A DNA stretch of 46,385 nt from Chloroflexota bacterium. Lineage in GTDB: Bacteria; Chloroflexota; Limnocylindria; Limnocylindrales; CSP1-4. This document shows, piece by piece, positions 24,601-33,706 of the stretch; positions within the stretch are counted from its first letter, which is position 1, and each line of letters begins with the position of its first letter. The stretch lies in the NCBI GenBank assembly GCA_017881905.1, contig JADGQI010000141.1, positions 1-46,385 on the forward strand, written 5' to 3'. The notes beneath the pieces were generated by a model. It was not told the origin of the DNA. It was given only the letters and a program-made list of their open reading frames with translations, and ran no database searches. The translations under genes were made by a program, and so were the position numbers.

Positions 24601-24802
24601 CGATCTTCTCCGATCCTCGGGGGGAGCACGGCGCGGGGCGATGCTAGACCCCGCCCGTCTCGTCAGCGTCGCCGGGTCTCGTGCACTGTGTGGACCCGAC
24701 CGCGGTCGCCGGAGCCGCCAGTCAGCGACCTCGTGGGCGGGGTCGTGCAGTGCGTCGTATGGTTGTCGCCTGGTCGACCGATGTTGCCCACATCCGCGGC
24801 TG

Positions 24803-24878
24803 TGGTGCCCCTGGAGGGAATCGAACCCCCGACGCAGGCCTTAGGACGGCCTCGCTCTATCCGCTGAGCTACAGGGGC
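24803..24878 (-). tRNA. tRNA-Arg (CCT)
   Basis: Cloverleaf: acceptor GCCCCTG with its pair CAGGGGC, D-arm with GCTCAGCGGATAGAGC, anticodon stem AGGCC/GGCCT around the loop GTCCTAA (anticodon CCT, reading AGG) and T-arm GGGGTTCGATTCCC. Discriminator A is at 24806 and CCA is encoded (24805-24803). It reads the rare AGG codon in a genome that mainly uses CGN for Arg. Confidence 0.96.
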
Positions 24879-24974
24879 GGTGCGCCGAAGGGCATGGTAC
24901 CGCGACCCGAAGTGGCTATCGACCGCCGGCCCGGCCGCATGGTTCCATGAGGCCCGCCCGAACGAGGAGATCCC

Positions 24975-26195
24975 ATGGGACCGTCGCTCCGACGAACGCG
25001 TCGCCCCGTCGCCGCCATCACGGCCGCCCTGCTCGCTCTCGCCGCACTCGTCGGCACGGCCGGTTCGGCCGGCGCGGTCGCGCCGCCGCCCGACTTCAGT
25101 AACGTCAGCATCAACCTGAACTCGATCGCCGGCGGGCTCAGCGGGCCCGTCCAGGTCACGAACGCTCACGACGGGTCACATCGCCTGTTCATCGTCGAGC
25201 AGCGCGGGGTGATCAAGATCTGGAAGAGCGGCAAGGTGCTCGGCCCGGCGTTCCTGGATATCCGCTCGAAGGTCAAGTTCAGCGGCGAGGAGGGTCTCCT
25301 CGCCCTGGCCTTCCACCCGGACTACAAGCACAACCACAAGTTCTATGTCCTGTACACCGCGAAGGGCACCGGGGATGTGACGGTCGCCGAGTTCCGGTCG
25401 AGCTCGACCAACAAGAACCATGCCTCGGCGACGACGTATCGACGACTCCTGTCGATCCGTCACCGTGCCAACACCAACCACAACGGCGGGATGCTCGCGT
25501 TCGGCAAGTACAACGGCTACCTGTACATCTCGGTCGGCGACGGCGGTGGGGCCGGTGACGTCGACAACCACGCCCAGTCGCGAGGCAGCCTGCTCGGCAA
25601 GCTGCTCCGGATCGACGTGAACGGCCGGGCGCCGGGCAAGGCCTATCGGATCCCGTCGAACAACCCGTACGCCAAGAGCACCGTGGCGCGACGCGAGATC
25701 TGGTCCCGTGGGTTGCGCAACCCGTGGCGCTTCTCGTTCGACCGCGCGAACGGCGACCTGTGGATCGGCGACGTCGGCCAGGGCGCCTGGGAAGAGGTCG
25801 ATCGGGCGACGCTTGCCAGCGGCGGCGGGCGCGGGCTCAACTTCGGCTGGCACGTCATGGAAGGCGACGCCTGCTATCAGCCGTCGTCCGGTTGCGTGAC
25901 CACCGGGCTCACCACGCCGATCGCCGTCTACGACCACGGCCAGGGGTGCGCGATCATCGGTGGCTATGTGTATCGCGGGCCGCAGGCCATCCTGACCGGC
26001 GCGTACCTGTTCTCGGACGTGTGCTCGGGGACCATCTGGTCGATCGTGGCGGCCGGACCGAAGCCGCAGACCCCGACCGTGATGGCGTCGACCGGACTCG
26101 GGATCACGTCGTTCGGGGAAGGCGAGAGCGGGACCGTCTACGTCACGGCCCAGGACGGTCACGTCTACCGGTTGTCGGCCGCACTCCGTCCGTAA
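24975..26195 (+). CDS. Secreted PQQ-dependent sugar dehydrogenase-like protein
   Basis: 406 aa; signal peptide about 1-33 (AAITAALLALAALVGTAGSAGA). The rest is a six-bladed beta-propeller of the GSDH/HHIP type that oxidises aldose sugars with PQQ. Visible landmarks are LFIVEQRGVIKIWKSGKVLG, EEGLLALAFHPDYKHNHKFY, NHNGGMLAFGKYNGYLYISV (the HNGG with the catalytic-base His), GSLLGKLLRIDVNG, IWSRGLRNPWRFSFDRANGD and the blade-six YVYRGPQ. A GAGGAGA ribosome site lies 6 nt before the ATG. No PQQ synthesis gene is in the window. The electron acceptor is unknown. Alternative: a non-PQQ member of this propeller family. Confidence 0.87.
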   Translation: MGPSLRRTRRPVAAITAALLALAALVGTAGSAGAVAPPPDFSNVSINLNSIAGGLSGPVQVTNAHDGSHRLFIVEQRGVIKIWKSGKVLGPAFLDIRSKVKFSGEEGLLALAFHPDYKHNHKFYVLYTAKGTGDVTVAEFRSSSTNKNHASATTYRRLLSIRHRANTNHNGGMLAFGKYNGYLYISVGDGGGAGDVDNHAQSRGSLLGKLLRIDVNGRAPGKAYRIPSNNPYAKSTVARREIWSRGLRNPWRFSFDRANGDLWIGDVGQGAWEEVDRATLASGGGRGLNFGWHVMEGDACYQPSSGCVTTGLTTPIAVYDHGQGCAIIGGYVYRGPQAILTGAYLFSDVCSGTIWSIVAAGPKPQTPTVMASTGLGITSFGEGESGTVYVTAQDGHVYRLSAALRP

Positions 26196-26200
26196 CGACA

Positions 26201-26227
26201 ACCCGGCGGGCGCTCGACCCGCCGGGT
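26201..26227 (+). terminator. Perfect hairpin after the sugar dehydrogenase
   Basis: ACCCGGCGGG / CCCGCCGGGT, a perfect 10-bp stem with a 7-nt loop (CGCTCGA), begins 5 nt after the TAA stop of the preceding gene. No T-run follows. It would separate the dehydrogenase from the thiol-relay operon starting at 26285. Confidence 0.6.
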
Positions 26228-26284
26228 CCCCGCTCGATCGACCCCGGCCGGCCGGGTCGGGAGGGTCGACTACAATCCCGGCGT

Positions 26285-26587
26285 ATGGATGACGCCACCC
26301 CGATCGGGGCCGACGGCGGCGCCCCGACCTCGGTCGTCCTCTACACCCGACCCGGTTGCGGTCTGTGCACCGAGACGCGCGCCTACCTGAGGGCGGCCCT
26401 GGACCGCCGCACCGCCGATGGGCGGCCGCCCGTCACCCTGATCGAACGAGATATCGAGTCCGATCCAGCCTGGGAACGGGCGTTCTTCGCGGAGATCCCG
26501 GTGATCGAGCTCGGTGATCGCCGCCTGCCGCTGGCGACGAGCCCGGCGCGGATCGAGCGACTCCTGCGCGAGGTCCTCGACGCGTGA
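26285..26587 (+). CDS. Glutaredoxin-like thiol protein
   Basis: 100 aa, thioredoxin fold of the glutaredoxin/DUF836 kind, cytoplasmic. The active site is the CxxC of VVLYTRPGCGLCTETRAYL (Cys25, Cys28). The cis-Pro region AEIPVIELGDRRLPLATSP and the last helix ARIERLLREVL complete the fold. The stop overlaps the CcdA start (GTGA), so it probably hands electrons to the membrane protein CcdA, a role taken by thioredoxin in other bacteria. This coupling is inferred from gene order. Confidence 0.9.
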   Translation: MDDATPIGADGGAPTSVVLYTRPGCGLCTETRAYLRAALDRRTADGRPPVTLIERDIESDPAWERAFFAEIPVIELGDRRLPLATSPARIERLLREVLDA

Positions 26588-27408
26588 CCGGCGGCACGGA
26601 TCTCACCTTCCTGGTCGCCGTCGCGGCCGGTCTGCTCAGCTTCCTGTCGCCGTGCGTGCTGCCCCTGGTCCCGGCGTACCTAGGCCAGCTGACCGCAGTC
26701 GCCGTCGCCGGCTCGCCGGCGGGAACGGAACCGTCCCGCTGGCTCGCGATGCGCCACTCGCTCGCCTATGTCCTCGGGTTCGGATCGGTGTTCACGATCC
26801 TCGGCATCAGTGCGACCTATGCGGGGGGCGCGCTCGGGCAGTGGCTCCCACTCCTGCGCCAGATCGGTGGGATCGCGCTCATCGTGATGGGCCTGAGTCT
26901 CGCCGGCTTCCTCGACATCGCGCGGTTGCAGCGAACATGGCGCCCGCTCGACCTCGGGGCCAGCACCACGGTGGCCGGCGCCACCGGCGGGATCGTCCTG
27001 CAGGATCCGAGCCGATCGACGCCCGGCTTCGGCGATCGCATCGGGGGCCGCCTGGTCGGCGACGGACGCGGCCTCGTGGCCTCGTTCGGGCTCGGGACGA
27101 TCTTCGCCATCGGTTGGACACCGTGCATCGGGATCATCCTGGGCGGGATCCTTACCCTGGCCGCGACCTCGGGCTCGACCGCACAGGGCGCGATCCTGCT
27201 CGTGGGCTACACGCTCGGGCTGGGCATCCCGTTCCTGGCCATCGGCGCGCTGTACGACCGTGCTCCGGCGGTCCTTCGGCCACTCCAGCGTCACGCTCAC
27301 ACGGTGTCGGTCATCGGGGGCTTGCTGGTCTCGGCGATCGGTGTGGCGATGCTGTTCGACCTGCTCTCGCTGATGCCCCGCTACTTCACGTTCCTGACCG
27401 GGATCTGA
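26584..27408 (+). CDS. ccdA: CcdA-type transmembrane thiol-disulphide transporter
   Basis: 274 aa, six hydrophobic segments. CcdA (a short DsbD) carries reducing power across the membrane to periplasmic TlpA/ResA-type proteins, mainly for cytochrome c maturation. The two redox cysteines sit in SFLSPCVLPLVPAYLG (Cys24, helix 1) and FAIGWTPCIGIILGGIL (Cys181, helix 4). The loop between helices 3 and 4 is long (about 115-165) and hydrophilic, with a Gly/Asp-rich stretch. GTG start overlaps the glutaredoxin stop, and its stop overlaps the TlpA start (TGATG). Confidence 0.94.
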   Translation: MTGGTDLTFLVAVAAGLLSFLSPCVLPLVPAYLGQLTAVAVAGSPAGTEPSRWLAMRHSLAYVLGFGSVFTILGISATYAGGALGQWLPLLRQIGGIALIVMGLSLAGFLDIARLQRTWRPLDLGASTTVAGATGGIVLQDPSRSTPGFGDRIGGRLVGDGRGLVASFGLGTIFAIGWTPCIGIILGGILTLAATSGSTAQGAILLVGYTLGLGIPFLAIGALYDRAPAVLRPLQRHAHTVSVIGGLLVSAIGVAMLFDLLSLMPRYFTFLTGI

Positions 27409-28112
27409 TGTCCGACCTGTCTCCCGGATTCGAGCATCGACCCGAACGTCACGGCCTGATCGGTCCGTTCAGCGGCCGCCAGCTCGGGGTGGTCCTGGCG
27501 ATCGTCGTGGTGGTGGCGGTGGTGCTCGTCGCGGCCACGCGTCCGCTCGGGACGACCGGCGGGACCGGACCGGGCGATCCCCATCCAACGGCCTACCTGG
27601 TCGGTTCGCCGACGACCGGGCTGGCGGTCGGAAGTCTGGCCCCGGAGCTCGCCGGCACCCGCCCGGACGGGACGGCCTGGCAGCTCACCGACGTGAACGG
27701 GAGGCCGGTCCGGCTCGCCGATCTGCGCGGCAAGGGCGTCTGGCTGAACTTCTGGGCGAGCTGGTGTCCACCATGCCAGTCGGAGACGCCGACCCTGCGC
27801 GACACCTATTCGGCATACAAGGATCGCGGGCTCGAGCTCATCGGGATCAGCGTCCAGGAGACGAACCCGGCCGACGTCGGCGCATACGCCGCGAAGTACG
27901 GGCTCGACTACACGATCGCCGCCGACCTGTCGGCCGACGTTTTCCACCTCTACCAGGTCTACGGATTGCCGACCCAGGTGTTCATCGGACCGGACGGCCG
28001 GATCCGAAAGGTCATCGCCGGGCCGCTGTCCGCCGCCGAGGCCGCCGCGAACGTCGAAGCGATCCTGCCGGCTTCGCCGCCGGCGGCGCCCAGCGCCTCG
28101 CCTTCGCCGTAG
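27408..28112 (+). CDS. Membrane-anchored TlpA/ResA-like thioredoxin
   Basis: 234 aa. A membrane anchor (about 27-43, [15 protein letters not shown]) places a thioredoxin domain outside. The fold starts at [15 protein letters not shown] and has the catalytic motif [17 protein letters not shown] (Cys120, Cys123), [20 protein letters not shown], and the cis-Pro [16 protein letters not shown]. It would reduce apocytochrome c or similar substrates, receiving electrons from the adjacent CcdA. The C-terminal 25 residues are Ala/Pro/Ser-rich. The gene converges on the MBL hydrolase with 3 nt between stops. Confidence 0.92.
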   Translation: MSDLSPGFEHRPERHGLIGPFSGRQLGVVLAIVVVVAVVLVAATRPLGTTGGTGPGDPHPTAYLVGSPTTGLAVGSLAPELAGTRPDGTAWQLTDVNGRPVRLADLRGKGVWLNFWASWCPPCQSETPTLRDTYSAYKDRGLELIGISVQETNPADVGAYAAKYGLDYTIAADLSADVFHLYQVYGLPTQVFIGPDGRIRKVIAGPLSAAEAAANVEAILPASPPAAPSASPSP

Positions 28113-28115
28113 CGC

Positions 28116-28976
28116 TCAGTCCGCCTCGAACCGGAACCGGTCGCGATCGCGGACGAGGCGGCCGACGGGGTGGATCGCCTCATGCGACAGCACGACGATC
28201 CAGCCCTCGTCCGCGGCCTGCGCGAAGAGTGACGCCTTGACCAGGACCGAATCGAGCGGGAAGTCGTCGAACGCCGTGACCCAGCGCGGATTGGCGCTCC
28301 ACGGTCGCATGCACAGGTCGCCGAAGAAGGCGAGCGTCCGCCCACCCGGACCGGCAGCGCGGACGACGATCGCCTGGTGCCCCGCCGAGTGCCCGCCGGT
28401 CGGCACGACGGTCACCCCGGGCAGGATCTCGCGCTCGCCCTCGGCCCAACCGGCCTCGCCCCAGTCGCGGACGAGCCGGAGCTCCGGCTGGACGTAGCTC
28501 GCCACGAGCCGGGGATTGTCGCCGAGCGCGATCTCCCATTCCGCTCGCTGGGCGACGATGGCTGCCCGCGGGAAGGCACGCTCCCCTTCCGGGGTCAGCA
28601 ACCCGCCGGCGTGGTCGAAGTGGAGGTGGCTCATCGCCACGACGTCGACCGAGTCGGGCATGAATCCGGCGCGCTCGAGCGCGGGGACGATCCACGGACC
28701 GTCATAGCCGCGCATCGCGCGGCCCTTGTCGTCGATCCGCCCCCCGATGCCCGTCTCGACCAGGACCCGTCCGGCGGGTGTCTCGACGAGCAGACAGTTG
28801 AGCGCCTGGAGGAGCCGGTTGTCCGGGTCGATCTCGTCGACGACCAGCCGATCCCAAAGGAGTCGCGGGACCGGACCGAACAGGGTCCCCGCATCGGACC
28901 GGAAGGTCCCCGCCTGGACGAGCGCCACGTTCGTCCGACCGCCGAGCGAGGCGGACCAGTGGACGGCCTCGTTCAT
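28116..28976 (-). CDS. MBL-fold metallohydrolase
   Basis: 286 aa, cytoplasmic, metallo-beta-lactamase fold of the lactonase-like (AttM/AiiA) group. The dinuclear metal site has SHLHFDHAGG (His117, His119, Asp121, His122), TGGHSAGHQAIV (His), FFGDLCMRP (Asp) and VLSHEAIHPVGRL (His). Before it, LLVETPAGRVLVETGIG is the typical opening strand pair. Substrate unknown; acyl-lactones or other esters are possible. The ATG at 28976 is used; a GTG two codons upstream is an alternative. It lies 40 bp downstream of dcd on the same strand. Confidence 0.9.
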   Translation of the reverse strand: MNEAVHWSASLGGRTNVALVQAGTFRSDAGTLFGPVPRLLWDRLVVDEIDPDNRLLQALNCLLVETPAGRVLVETGIGGRIDDKGRAMRGYDGPWIVPALERAGFMPDSVDVVAMSHLHFDHAGGLLTPEGERAFPRAAIVAQRAEWEIALGDNPRLVASYVQPELRLVRDWGEAGWAEGEREILPGVTVVPTGGHSAGHQAIVVRAAGPGGRTLAFFGDLCMRPWSANPRWVTAFDDFPLDSVLVKASLFAQAADEGWIVVLSHEAIHPVGRLVRDRDRFRFEAD

Positions 28977-29016
28977 GCCCACGGTCGGCCGCCCATCACC
29001 CGATGCCGCGGTCCGG

Positions 29017-29610
29017 TCAGGACCGGGACCGCTCCTCGGACCGGCCGGTGAAGTCGCGATGGAAGGCCGAGGCGGTCGGCTCCGACTGGCCCTGGTACTT
29101 CGAGCCGAGCGTCGGCGAGCCGTACGGCCGTTCGACCGGGCTGGACATCCGGAAGAAGCTGATCTGCCCGATCCGCATCCCGAAGTACAACGCGATCGGC
29201 AGGTTGGCGACGTTGCTCAGCTCGAGCGTCAGATTGCCCTTCCAGCCCGGATCCACGTACCCCGCGGTGGAGTGGATGAGCAGGCCGAGCCGGCCGAGCG
29301 AGCTCTTGCCTTCGAGCCGGGCCACGAGGTCGTCGGGCAGCTCGACCCATTCAAGCGTCTGCCCCAGGACGAACTCGCCCGGGTGGAGGATGAACGGCTC
29401 GTCGTCGTCGATCCGCAGGAGCTCGGTCAGGTCCGGCTGCGGGGCGCGGACGTCGATGTAGGCGTAGCGGTTGTTGCGGAACACCCGGAAGCTGCGGTCG
29501 AGGTGGAGGTCCACCGAGGACGGCTGCAGATCGCTCGGGTCGTACGGGTCGATCCGTACGTCGCCCGCCTCGATCGCCGCCCGGATGTCGCGGTCCGCCA
29601 GGACGCTCAC
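29017..29610 (-). CDS. dcd: dCTP deaminase (possibly bifunctional Dcd-Dut)
   Basis: Deaminates dCTP to dUTP (or directly to dUMP in the bifunctional form) for thymidylate synthesis; 197 aa, normal for the trimeric family. Landmarks are ILSDRDIR-like [88 protein letters not shown] with the catalytic Glu130, and a C-terminal [10 protein letters not shown] lid. [10 protein letters not shown] resembles the bifunctional enzymes of Mycobacterium and Methanocaldococcus (HSTAG) more than the E. coli enzyme (THRIDPG). The ATG overlaps the nrdR stop. Confidence 0.95.
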   Translation of the reverse strand: MSVLADRDIRAAIEAGDVRIDPYDPSDLQPSSVDLHLDRSFRVFRNNRYAYIDVRAPQPDLTELLRIDDDEPFILHPGEFVLGQTLEWVELPDDLVARLEGKSSLGRLGLLIHSTAGYVDPGWKGNLTLELSNVANLPIALYFGMRIGQISFFRMSSPVERPYGSPTLGSKYQGQSEPTASAFHRDFTGRSEERSRS

Positions 29611-30074
29611 CGGTCATCCCCACGGCTGTCGAACAGCGTGTCGACCTCACGCTTGAGATCCTCGAGGTCCTCGAAGCTCTGGTACACGCTGGCGAACCGG
29701 ATGTAGGCGATCTGGTCGATCCCGCGCAACTTGTCCATGGCCATCGCTCCGATCCGGGAGGACGGGATCTCGCTCGCCCCGGCAGAGCGGAGCTCCGCCT
29801 CGATGGCATCGGCCGCCGCCTCGGCAGAGCCGTCGGGGACCGGTCGTCGGGTCAGCGCCTTGCGCAGCCCGCTGGCGAGCTTGTCGCGGTCGAACTCCTG
29901 ACGAACGCCGTCGCGCTTGACGACGACCAGCCGCGCCGCCTCGACCCGCTCGTACGTCGTGAACCGCGTCGCGCATGCGGCGCATTCGCGGCGGCGTCGA
30001 ATCGTCGCCGAGTCGTCGAGGTCGCGGGAGTCGACGACCCTGGTCTCGCGTTCACCGCATTGCGGACAGCGCAT
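29607..30074 (-). CDS. nrdR: Transcriptional repressor NrdR
   Basis: 155 aa. NrdR senses ATP/dATP and represses ribonucleotide reductase genes. The zinc ribbon is [15 protein letters not shown] with CAAC (Cys3, 6, 31, 34), the RRRREC motif follows, then the ATP-cone (about 49-139, [49 protein letters not shown]). The start ATG is supported by GGGAGA 4 nt upstream. Its stop overlaps the dcd start (ATGA), coupling the repressor to another deoxynucleotide enzyme. Two likely NrdR boxes lie just upstream, so it probably regulates itself. Confidence 0.97.
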   Translation of the reverse strand: MRCPQCGERETRVVDSRDLDDSATIRRRRECAACATRFTTYERVEAARLVVVKRDGVRQEFDRDKLASGLRKALTRRPVPDGSAEAAADAIEAELRSAGASEIPSSRIGAMAMDKLRGIDQIAYIRFASVYQSFEDLEDLKREVDTLFDSRGDDR

Positions 30075-30111
30075 CGGTCTCCCGGTCTGGGGCCCGGGCG
30101 GCGGGCCACCT

Positions 30112-30160
30112 ACCACTACCGCTAGTGGTGTGACCCGATGGTACCACTACATACGGTGTC
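30112..30160 (-). promoter_or_regulatory. Tandem NrdR-box-like operators upstream of nrdR
   Basis: Box 1 (30112-30129) reads ACCACTACCGCTAGTGGT, a perfect 7-bp inverted repeat with a 4-nt spacer. Box 2 (30143-30160) reads ACCACTACATACGGTGTC and shares ACCACTAC and GTG with it. The starts are exactly 31 bp apart, three helical turns, which is the usual spacing of paired NrdR boxes. They lie 38-86 bp before the nrdR start. Position, pairing and spacing support NrdR binding, although the cores differ from the enterobacterial consensus. Confidence 0.65.
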
Positions 30161-30201
30161 CACCGGGCCCAGGTGGCGGAGCGGACCGGAAGCGCGACGG
30201 G

Positions 30202-30759
30202 TCATCCCTGCCGCCGCGACCGCCACTGACGTTGCTCGGCCGGCCGGCTCGAGGCGAGGTCGTCGGCGTGTCGGGCGATCGCCTCGCGGGCGTGCAGGGT
30301 GTTGAGGTAACCGCGCTTGATCGCCGTCTGGGCCTCGAGCTCGCGATGCCGACCCCCCGAGGCCGCCAGCAGCGTGCAGCCGTGGGCGACCATCTCGAGG
30401 GCCCGCGCCGCCCGATCGAGCTCCTCGAGCAGGCTGGCCCGAACATCGTCGGCGGGGACCGGTCCGCGGAGGCCACTCGCCTCCTCGGCGTAGCGTCCCA
30501 CCGCATCGTGGGCCGCCTCGAGGTTCGGCGCGATCGCGTCCGCGTCGAGTTGATGCCGGCGGACCGCGTCGATCCGCTCGATGACACCGGCGAGCGACTC
30601 GTCGATCCGCTTCGCCAGGTCCTCGACCGCGTTCCGGAAGCGCTCCTCCTCGCGCGTCCGAGTCAGCGCTCGGGACGCGCGCCGGAACAGGACGATGAAC
30701 GCCGCCGCGAGGACGACGAAGGCGACGAGCGGGATCACCAGCGCCAGGATCGTTCCCAC
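30202..30759 (-). CDS. Single-pass membrane protein with coiled coil, unknown function
   Basis: 185 aa, GTG start. The N-terminal membrane segment (ILALVIPLVAFVVLAAAFIVLF) is followed by an acidic/basic heptad-like helix (TRTREEERFRNAVEDLAKRIDESLAG) and a second helical region to the end. No domain was recognised. It comes 15 nt after the etfA stop on the same strand and so is the last gene of the Moco-ETF run. It could be a structural partner of the membrane electron chain or unrelated. Confidence 0.75.
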   Translation of the reverse strand: MGTILALVIPLVAFVVLAAAFIVLFRRASRALTRTREEERFRNAVEDLAKRIDESLAGVIERIDAVRRHQLDADAIAPNLEAAHDAVGRYAEEASGLRGPVPADDVRASLLEELDRAARALEMVAHGCTLLAASGGRHRELEAQTAIKRGYLNTLHAREAIARHADDLASSRPAEQRQWRSRRQG

Positions 30760-30774
30760 GGACCGTCGCTCGCC

Positions 30775-31743
30775 TCAGGCCGAGCGGACGCGGAGGGCGT
30801 CAAGGAGGGCCGGGACGACCTCGAACAGGTCGCCGACGACGATCACATCGGCGAAGTCGGCGATCGGCGCGTCCGGGTCCCGGTTGATCGCGACGATCGT
30901 CTCGGCCGTCTGCATCCCGACCTTGTGCTGGATAGCCCCCGAGATGCCGAGCGCCAGGTACAGGGCCGGCTTGACGATCTTGCCCGTCTGCCCGATCTGC
31001 TGGCTGTACGGGACCCAGCCGGCATCGACCGCCGCGCGAGACGCGCCGATGGCGCCGCCAAGCGCGCTCGCCAGCTCCTCGGCGATCCGGAACCCGTCGG
31101 GGCCGCCCATCCCGCGGCCGCCCGCCACGATGATCCGGGCCTCCTCGATCGGTGCCGCACCGCCGGCCTCGACGATCCGCTCGAGGACGCGGATCGGCGG
31201 GATCCCCGCGGCCGGAGCGGTCGCGCCGACGGTCACCGTCCCGACCTCATCGGCAGGGACCGCCGTGACGACGTTGGGCCGGACCGTCACGATGCCGCCG
31301 CCGGCCGTGAACCCGGACCACGTGTCGAGTCGCCCGCCGAACACGCTCATCTCGACGACCGGACCGTCATCCCAACTCACGCCGGTCGCGTTGGCGAGGA
31401 TCCCGCGACCGAGCAGCGCCGAGACGTAGCCGGCGACATCCCGCCCGTCGGGCGAGGCGCCCATGAAGATGACCTCGGCCTGGGCGCCCGCCCGGACGGC
31501 TTCGGCCGCGACCCACTGCGGAGCCACGTGATCGCGGAGCTCCGGCACGGTAACGGCCTCCACGACGGGGAGGTAGCGAGCCAGCTCAGCCGCTGGGAGC
31601 GAGGGATCGGCTGCGACCACGAGGCCGCGCACGTCGTGCCCGCCGGCCTCGGCAAGTCCCCGGGCGAGGGTCGCGACTTCGGTGCTGATCCGGGCGAGGC
31701 TGCCGTCGGCGAGGACCTCGGCCACGACGAGCAGGACCCCCAT
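30775..31743 (-). CDS. etfA: Electron transfer flavoprotein, alpha subunit
   Basis: 322 aa. EtfA carries the mobile FAD domain that takes electrons from acyl-CoA dehydrogenases. The N-domain ([27 protein letters not shown]) is followed by the C-terminal FAD site: [80 protein letters not shown] and [19 protein letters not shown]. The ATG overlaps the etfB stop (TGATG). With EtfB, the dehydrogenase and EtfD in the same run, it is placed in quinone-linked fatty-acid oxidation. Confidence 0.97.
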   Translation of the reverse strand: MGVLLVVAEVLADGSLARISTEVATLARGLAEAGGHDVRGLVVAADPSLPAAELARYLPVVEAVTVPELRDHVAPQWVAAEAVRAGAQAEVIFMGASPDGRDVAGYVSALLGRGILANATGVSWDDGPVVEMSVFGGRLDTWSGFTAGGGIVTVRPNVVTAVPADEVGTVTVGATAPAAGIPPIRVLERIVEAGGAAPIEEARIIVAGGRGMGGPDGFRIAEELASALGGAIGASRAAVDAGWVPYSQQIGQTGKIVKPALYLALGISGAIQHKVGMQTAETIVAINRDPDAPIADFADVIVVGDLFEVVPALLDALRVRSA

Positions 31744-32525
31744 CAGATGAGCCTCCGCTCGACGAGGAACTCGACCAGCTGCGCCGCCGCGACCGGAGCC
31801 GGTTCGCGGATGACCCGCGTGGCCGCTCGCGCTGGCGGCGCTTCCGCCCTGAGGACGCGGGTCGTCGCCACCGTCCCGCCGACCGTCGAGCCATCGATCC
31901 CGAGATCGGCCAGCGACCAGGTCACGATCGACTTCGACCGGGCTGCCATGATCCCCCTGAGCGAGGGGTAACGCGGCTCCCCCAGGGCCTGCGTCGCGAC
32001 GACCAGGGCGGGCAGCGGTGCCTCGAGCAGGTCGTACCCGGTCGGGCTGATCCGGCGCACCCGGACGGACGCTCCGTCGGGCTCGATCTTCGCCGCATAG
32101 GACAGGTACGGGAGTCCCGTCAGCGCGGCGATCCCGGCGGCCACCGTCCCGCTCCCGCCGTCGGATGTGTCGGCGCCCGCCAGGACCAGGTCGTGATCGA
32201 TCCGGCCAAGGGCAGCCGCGAGGACGCGGGCGGTCGACAGCGCGTCCGAGCCCGCCAGCGCGGGATCGGACACGAGGTAGCCCGCGTCGGCGCCCATCGC
32301 CAGCGCCTTGCGCAGGGTGTCCGGAGCCGTGTCGGGCGCCATCGACAGGAGCGTGACCGAGCCCTCGCCGGCGGCCTCCCGGAGCTTGAGCGCCGCCTCG
32401 AGCGCGTACTCGTCGTTGGCGTTGACGACCGTCGGTGACGCGGCGCGGTCGACGCGCAGGTCCGGACCCAGACGTTCCTGGCCGGTGGTGTCCGGGACGG
32501 GCTTGACGAGGACGACGATCCGCAC
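31743..32525 (-). CDS. etfB: Electron transfer flavoprotein, beta subunit
   Basis: 260 aa, GTG start. EtfB holds the AMP or second FAD. The N-terminus [20 protein letters not shown] and [20 protein letters not shown] are typical, as are [37 protein letters not shown] and the family signature at [29 protein letters not shown] marks the non-bifurcating or general class loosely; whether this ETF bifurcates cannot be read safely from sequence alone. It follows the acyl-CoA dehydrogenase by 26 bp. Confidence 0.96.
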   Translation of the reverse strand: MRIVVLVKPVPDTTGQERLGPDLRVDRAASPTVVNANDEYALEAALKLREAAGEGSVTLLSMAPDTAPDTLRKALAMGADAGYLVSDPALAGSDALSTARVLAAALGRIDHDLVLAGADTSDGGSGTVAAGIAALTGLPYLSYAAKIEPDGASVRVRRISPTGYDLLEAPLPALVVATQALGEPRYPSLRGIMAARSKSIVTWSLADLGIDGSTVGGTVATTRVLRAEAPPARAATRVIREPAPVAAAQLVEFLVERRLI

Positions 32526-32551
32526 CTGCGGGCAACCTCCGGTTTCGGGCG

Positions 32552-33706
32552 TCAGCGGTGGGCGGCGAGCAGCGATCGGGCGACGACCAGGCGCTGGATC
32601 TGCTGCGTCCCTTCGTACAACTGGGTGATCTTCGCGTCGCGCATCATCCGCTCGACCGGGAACTCGTCGAGGTAGCCGTACCCGCCGAGGACCTGGACCG
32701 CGTCGGTGGTGACCCGCATCGCGGCGTCGCCGGCGACCAGTTTACAGACCGCGGCCCAGCGTCCGGCGTCCCCGTCGCCGGCCTCGATCGCGGCACAGGC
32801 GGTGTACAGCAGGCTGCGAGCCGCCTCCGTGGCGGCGTCCATGTCGGCGAGCAGCCCCTGGACCATCTGGAACTCGCCGATCGGCCGGCCGAACTGGATC
32901 CGCTCGGTCGCGTATTTCGCCGCGATGTCGATCGCGCCCTGGGCGATGCCGACGGCCTGTGCGGCGATCCCCGGTCGGGAGCGCTCGAACGTCCGCATCG
33001 CGAGGGCGAACCCCTCCCCTTCTGCGCCGATCAGATTCGTCGCCGGGATCCGCACGTCGTCGAACATGAGCTCGGCCGTCGGCGAACCGCGGATGCCCAT
33101 CTTGTGCTCGAGGCGACCCACGCTGAACCCGGCGGTCCCGCGTTCGACGACGAAGCACGACAGGTTGCGATTCCGCTTGCCGGCCGGATCGGTGACCGCA
33201 AAGACGGTGACGAGGTCGGCCACGCTGCCGTGGCTGATGAACCGCTTCGTCCCGGTCAGGACGTAGCCGTCGCCGTCGCGCACGGCCCGGGTCGCGATGG
33301 AGCCCGCATCCGAGCCCGCGCCGGCTTCGGTGAGGGCGAACGCGATGAGGGTCCGGCCCGCCGCCAGATCGGGCAGCCAGCGTGCCTTCTGCTCGTCGGT
33401 GCCGGCCATCACGATCGGGAGAGACGCCAGCTCGTGGACCGCCAGGATCAACCCCGTCGTGGCACACGCCGCGCTGAGCGCCTCGATCGCCAGACAGCAG
33501 GTCAGGAGGTCGCCGCCGAGTCCGCCGTACTCGGCGGGATAGGGCAGGCCGAGGATGTCCTGGGTGGCCAGGAGCTCCTTCAGGTCCCACGGGAATTCTG
33601 CGCTCCGGTCGATCTCGGCCGCCCGTGGAGCGATCCGTTCCCGGGCCAGCTCGCGGACGGCGTCGCGCAGCTCGCGCTGCTCGTCGGAGAGCCGGAACGA
33701 GGTCAC
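32552..33706 (-). CDS. Acyl-CoA dehydrogenase
   Basis: 384 aa, FAD-dependent, oxidises acyl-CoA to enoyl-CoA and passes electrons to ETF. Landmarks are [40 protein letters not shown], the FAD signature [75 protein letters not shown] and the C-terminal [20 protein letters not shown] and [16 protein letters not shown] with catalytic Glu365 (short-chain/butyryl type). The GTG start overlaps the EtfD stop (GTGA). The substrate chain length cannot be fixed; short chains are likely from the Glu position. Confidence 0.96.
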   Translation of the reverse strand: MTSFRLSDEQRELRDAVRELARERIAPRAAEIDRSAEFPWDLKELLATQDILGLPYPAEYGGLGGDLLTCCLAIEALSAACATTGLILAVHELASLPIVMAGTDEQKARWLPDLAAGRTLIAFALTEAGAGSDAGSIATRAVRDGDGYVLTGTKRFISHGSVADLVTVFAVTDPAGKRNRNLSCFVVERGTAGFSVGRLEHKMGIRGSPTAELMFDDVRIPATNLIGAEGEGFALAMRTFERSRPGIAAQAVGIAQGAIDIAAKYATERIQFGRPIGEFQMVQGLLADMDAATEAARSLLYTACAAIEAGDGDAGRWAAVCKLVAGDAAMRVTTDAVQVLGGYGYLDEFPVERMMRDAKITQLYEGTQQIQRLVVARSLLAAHR

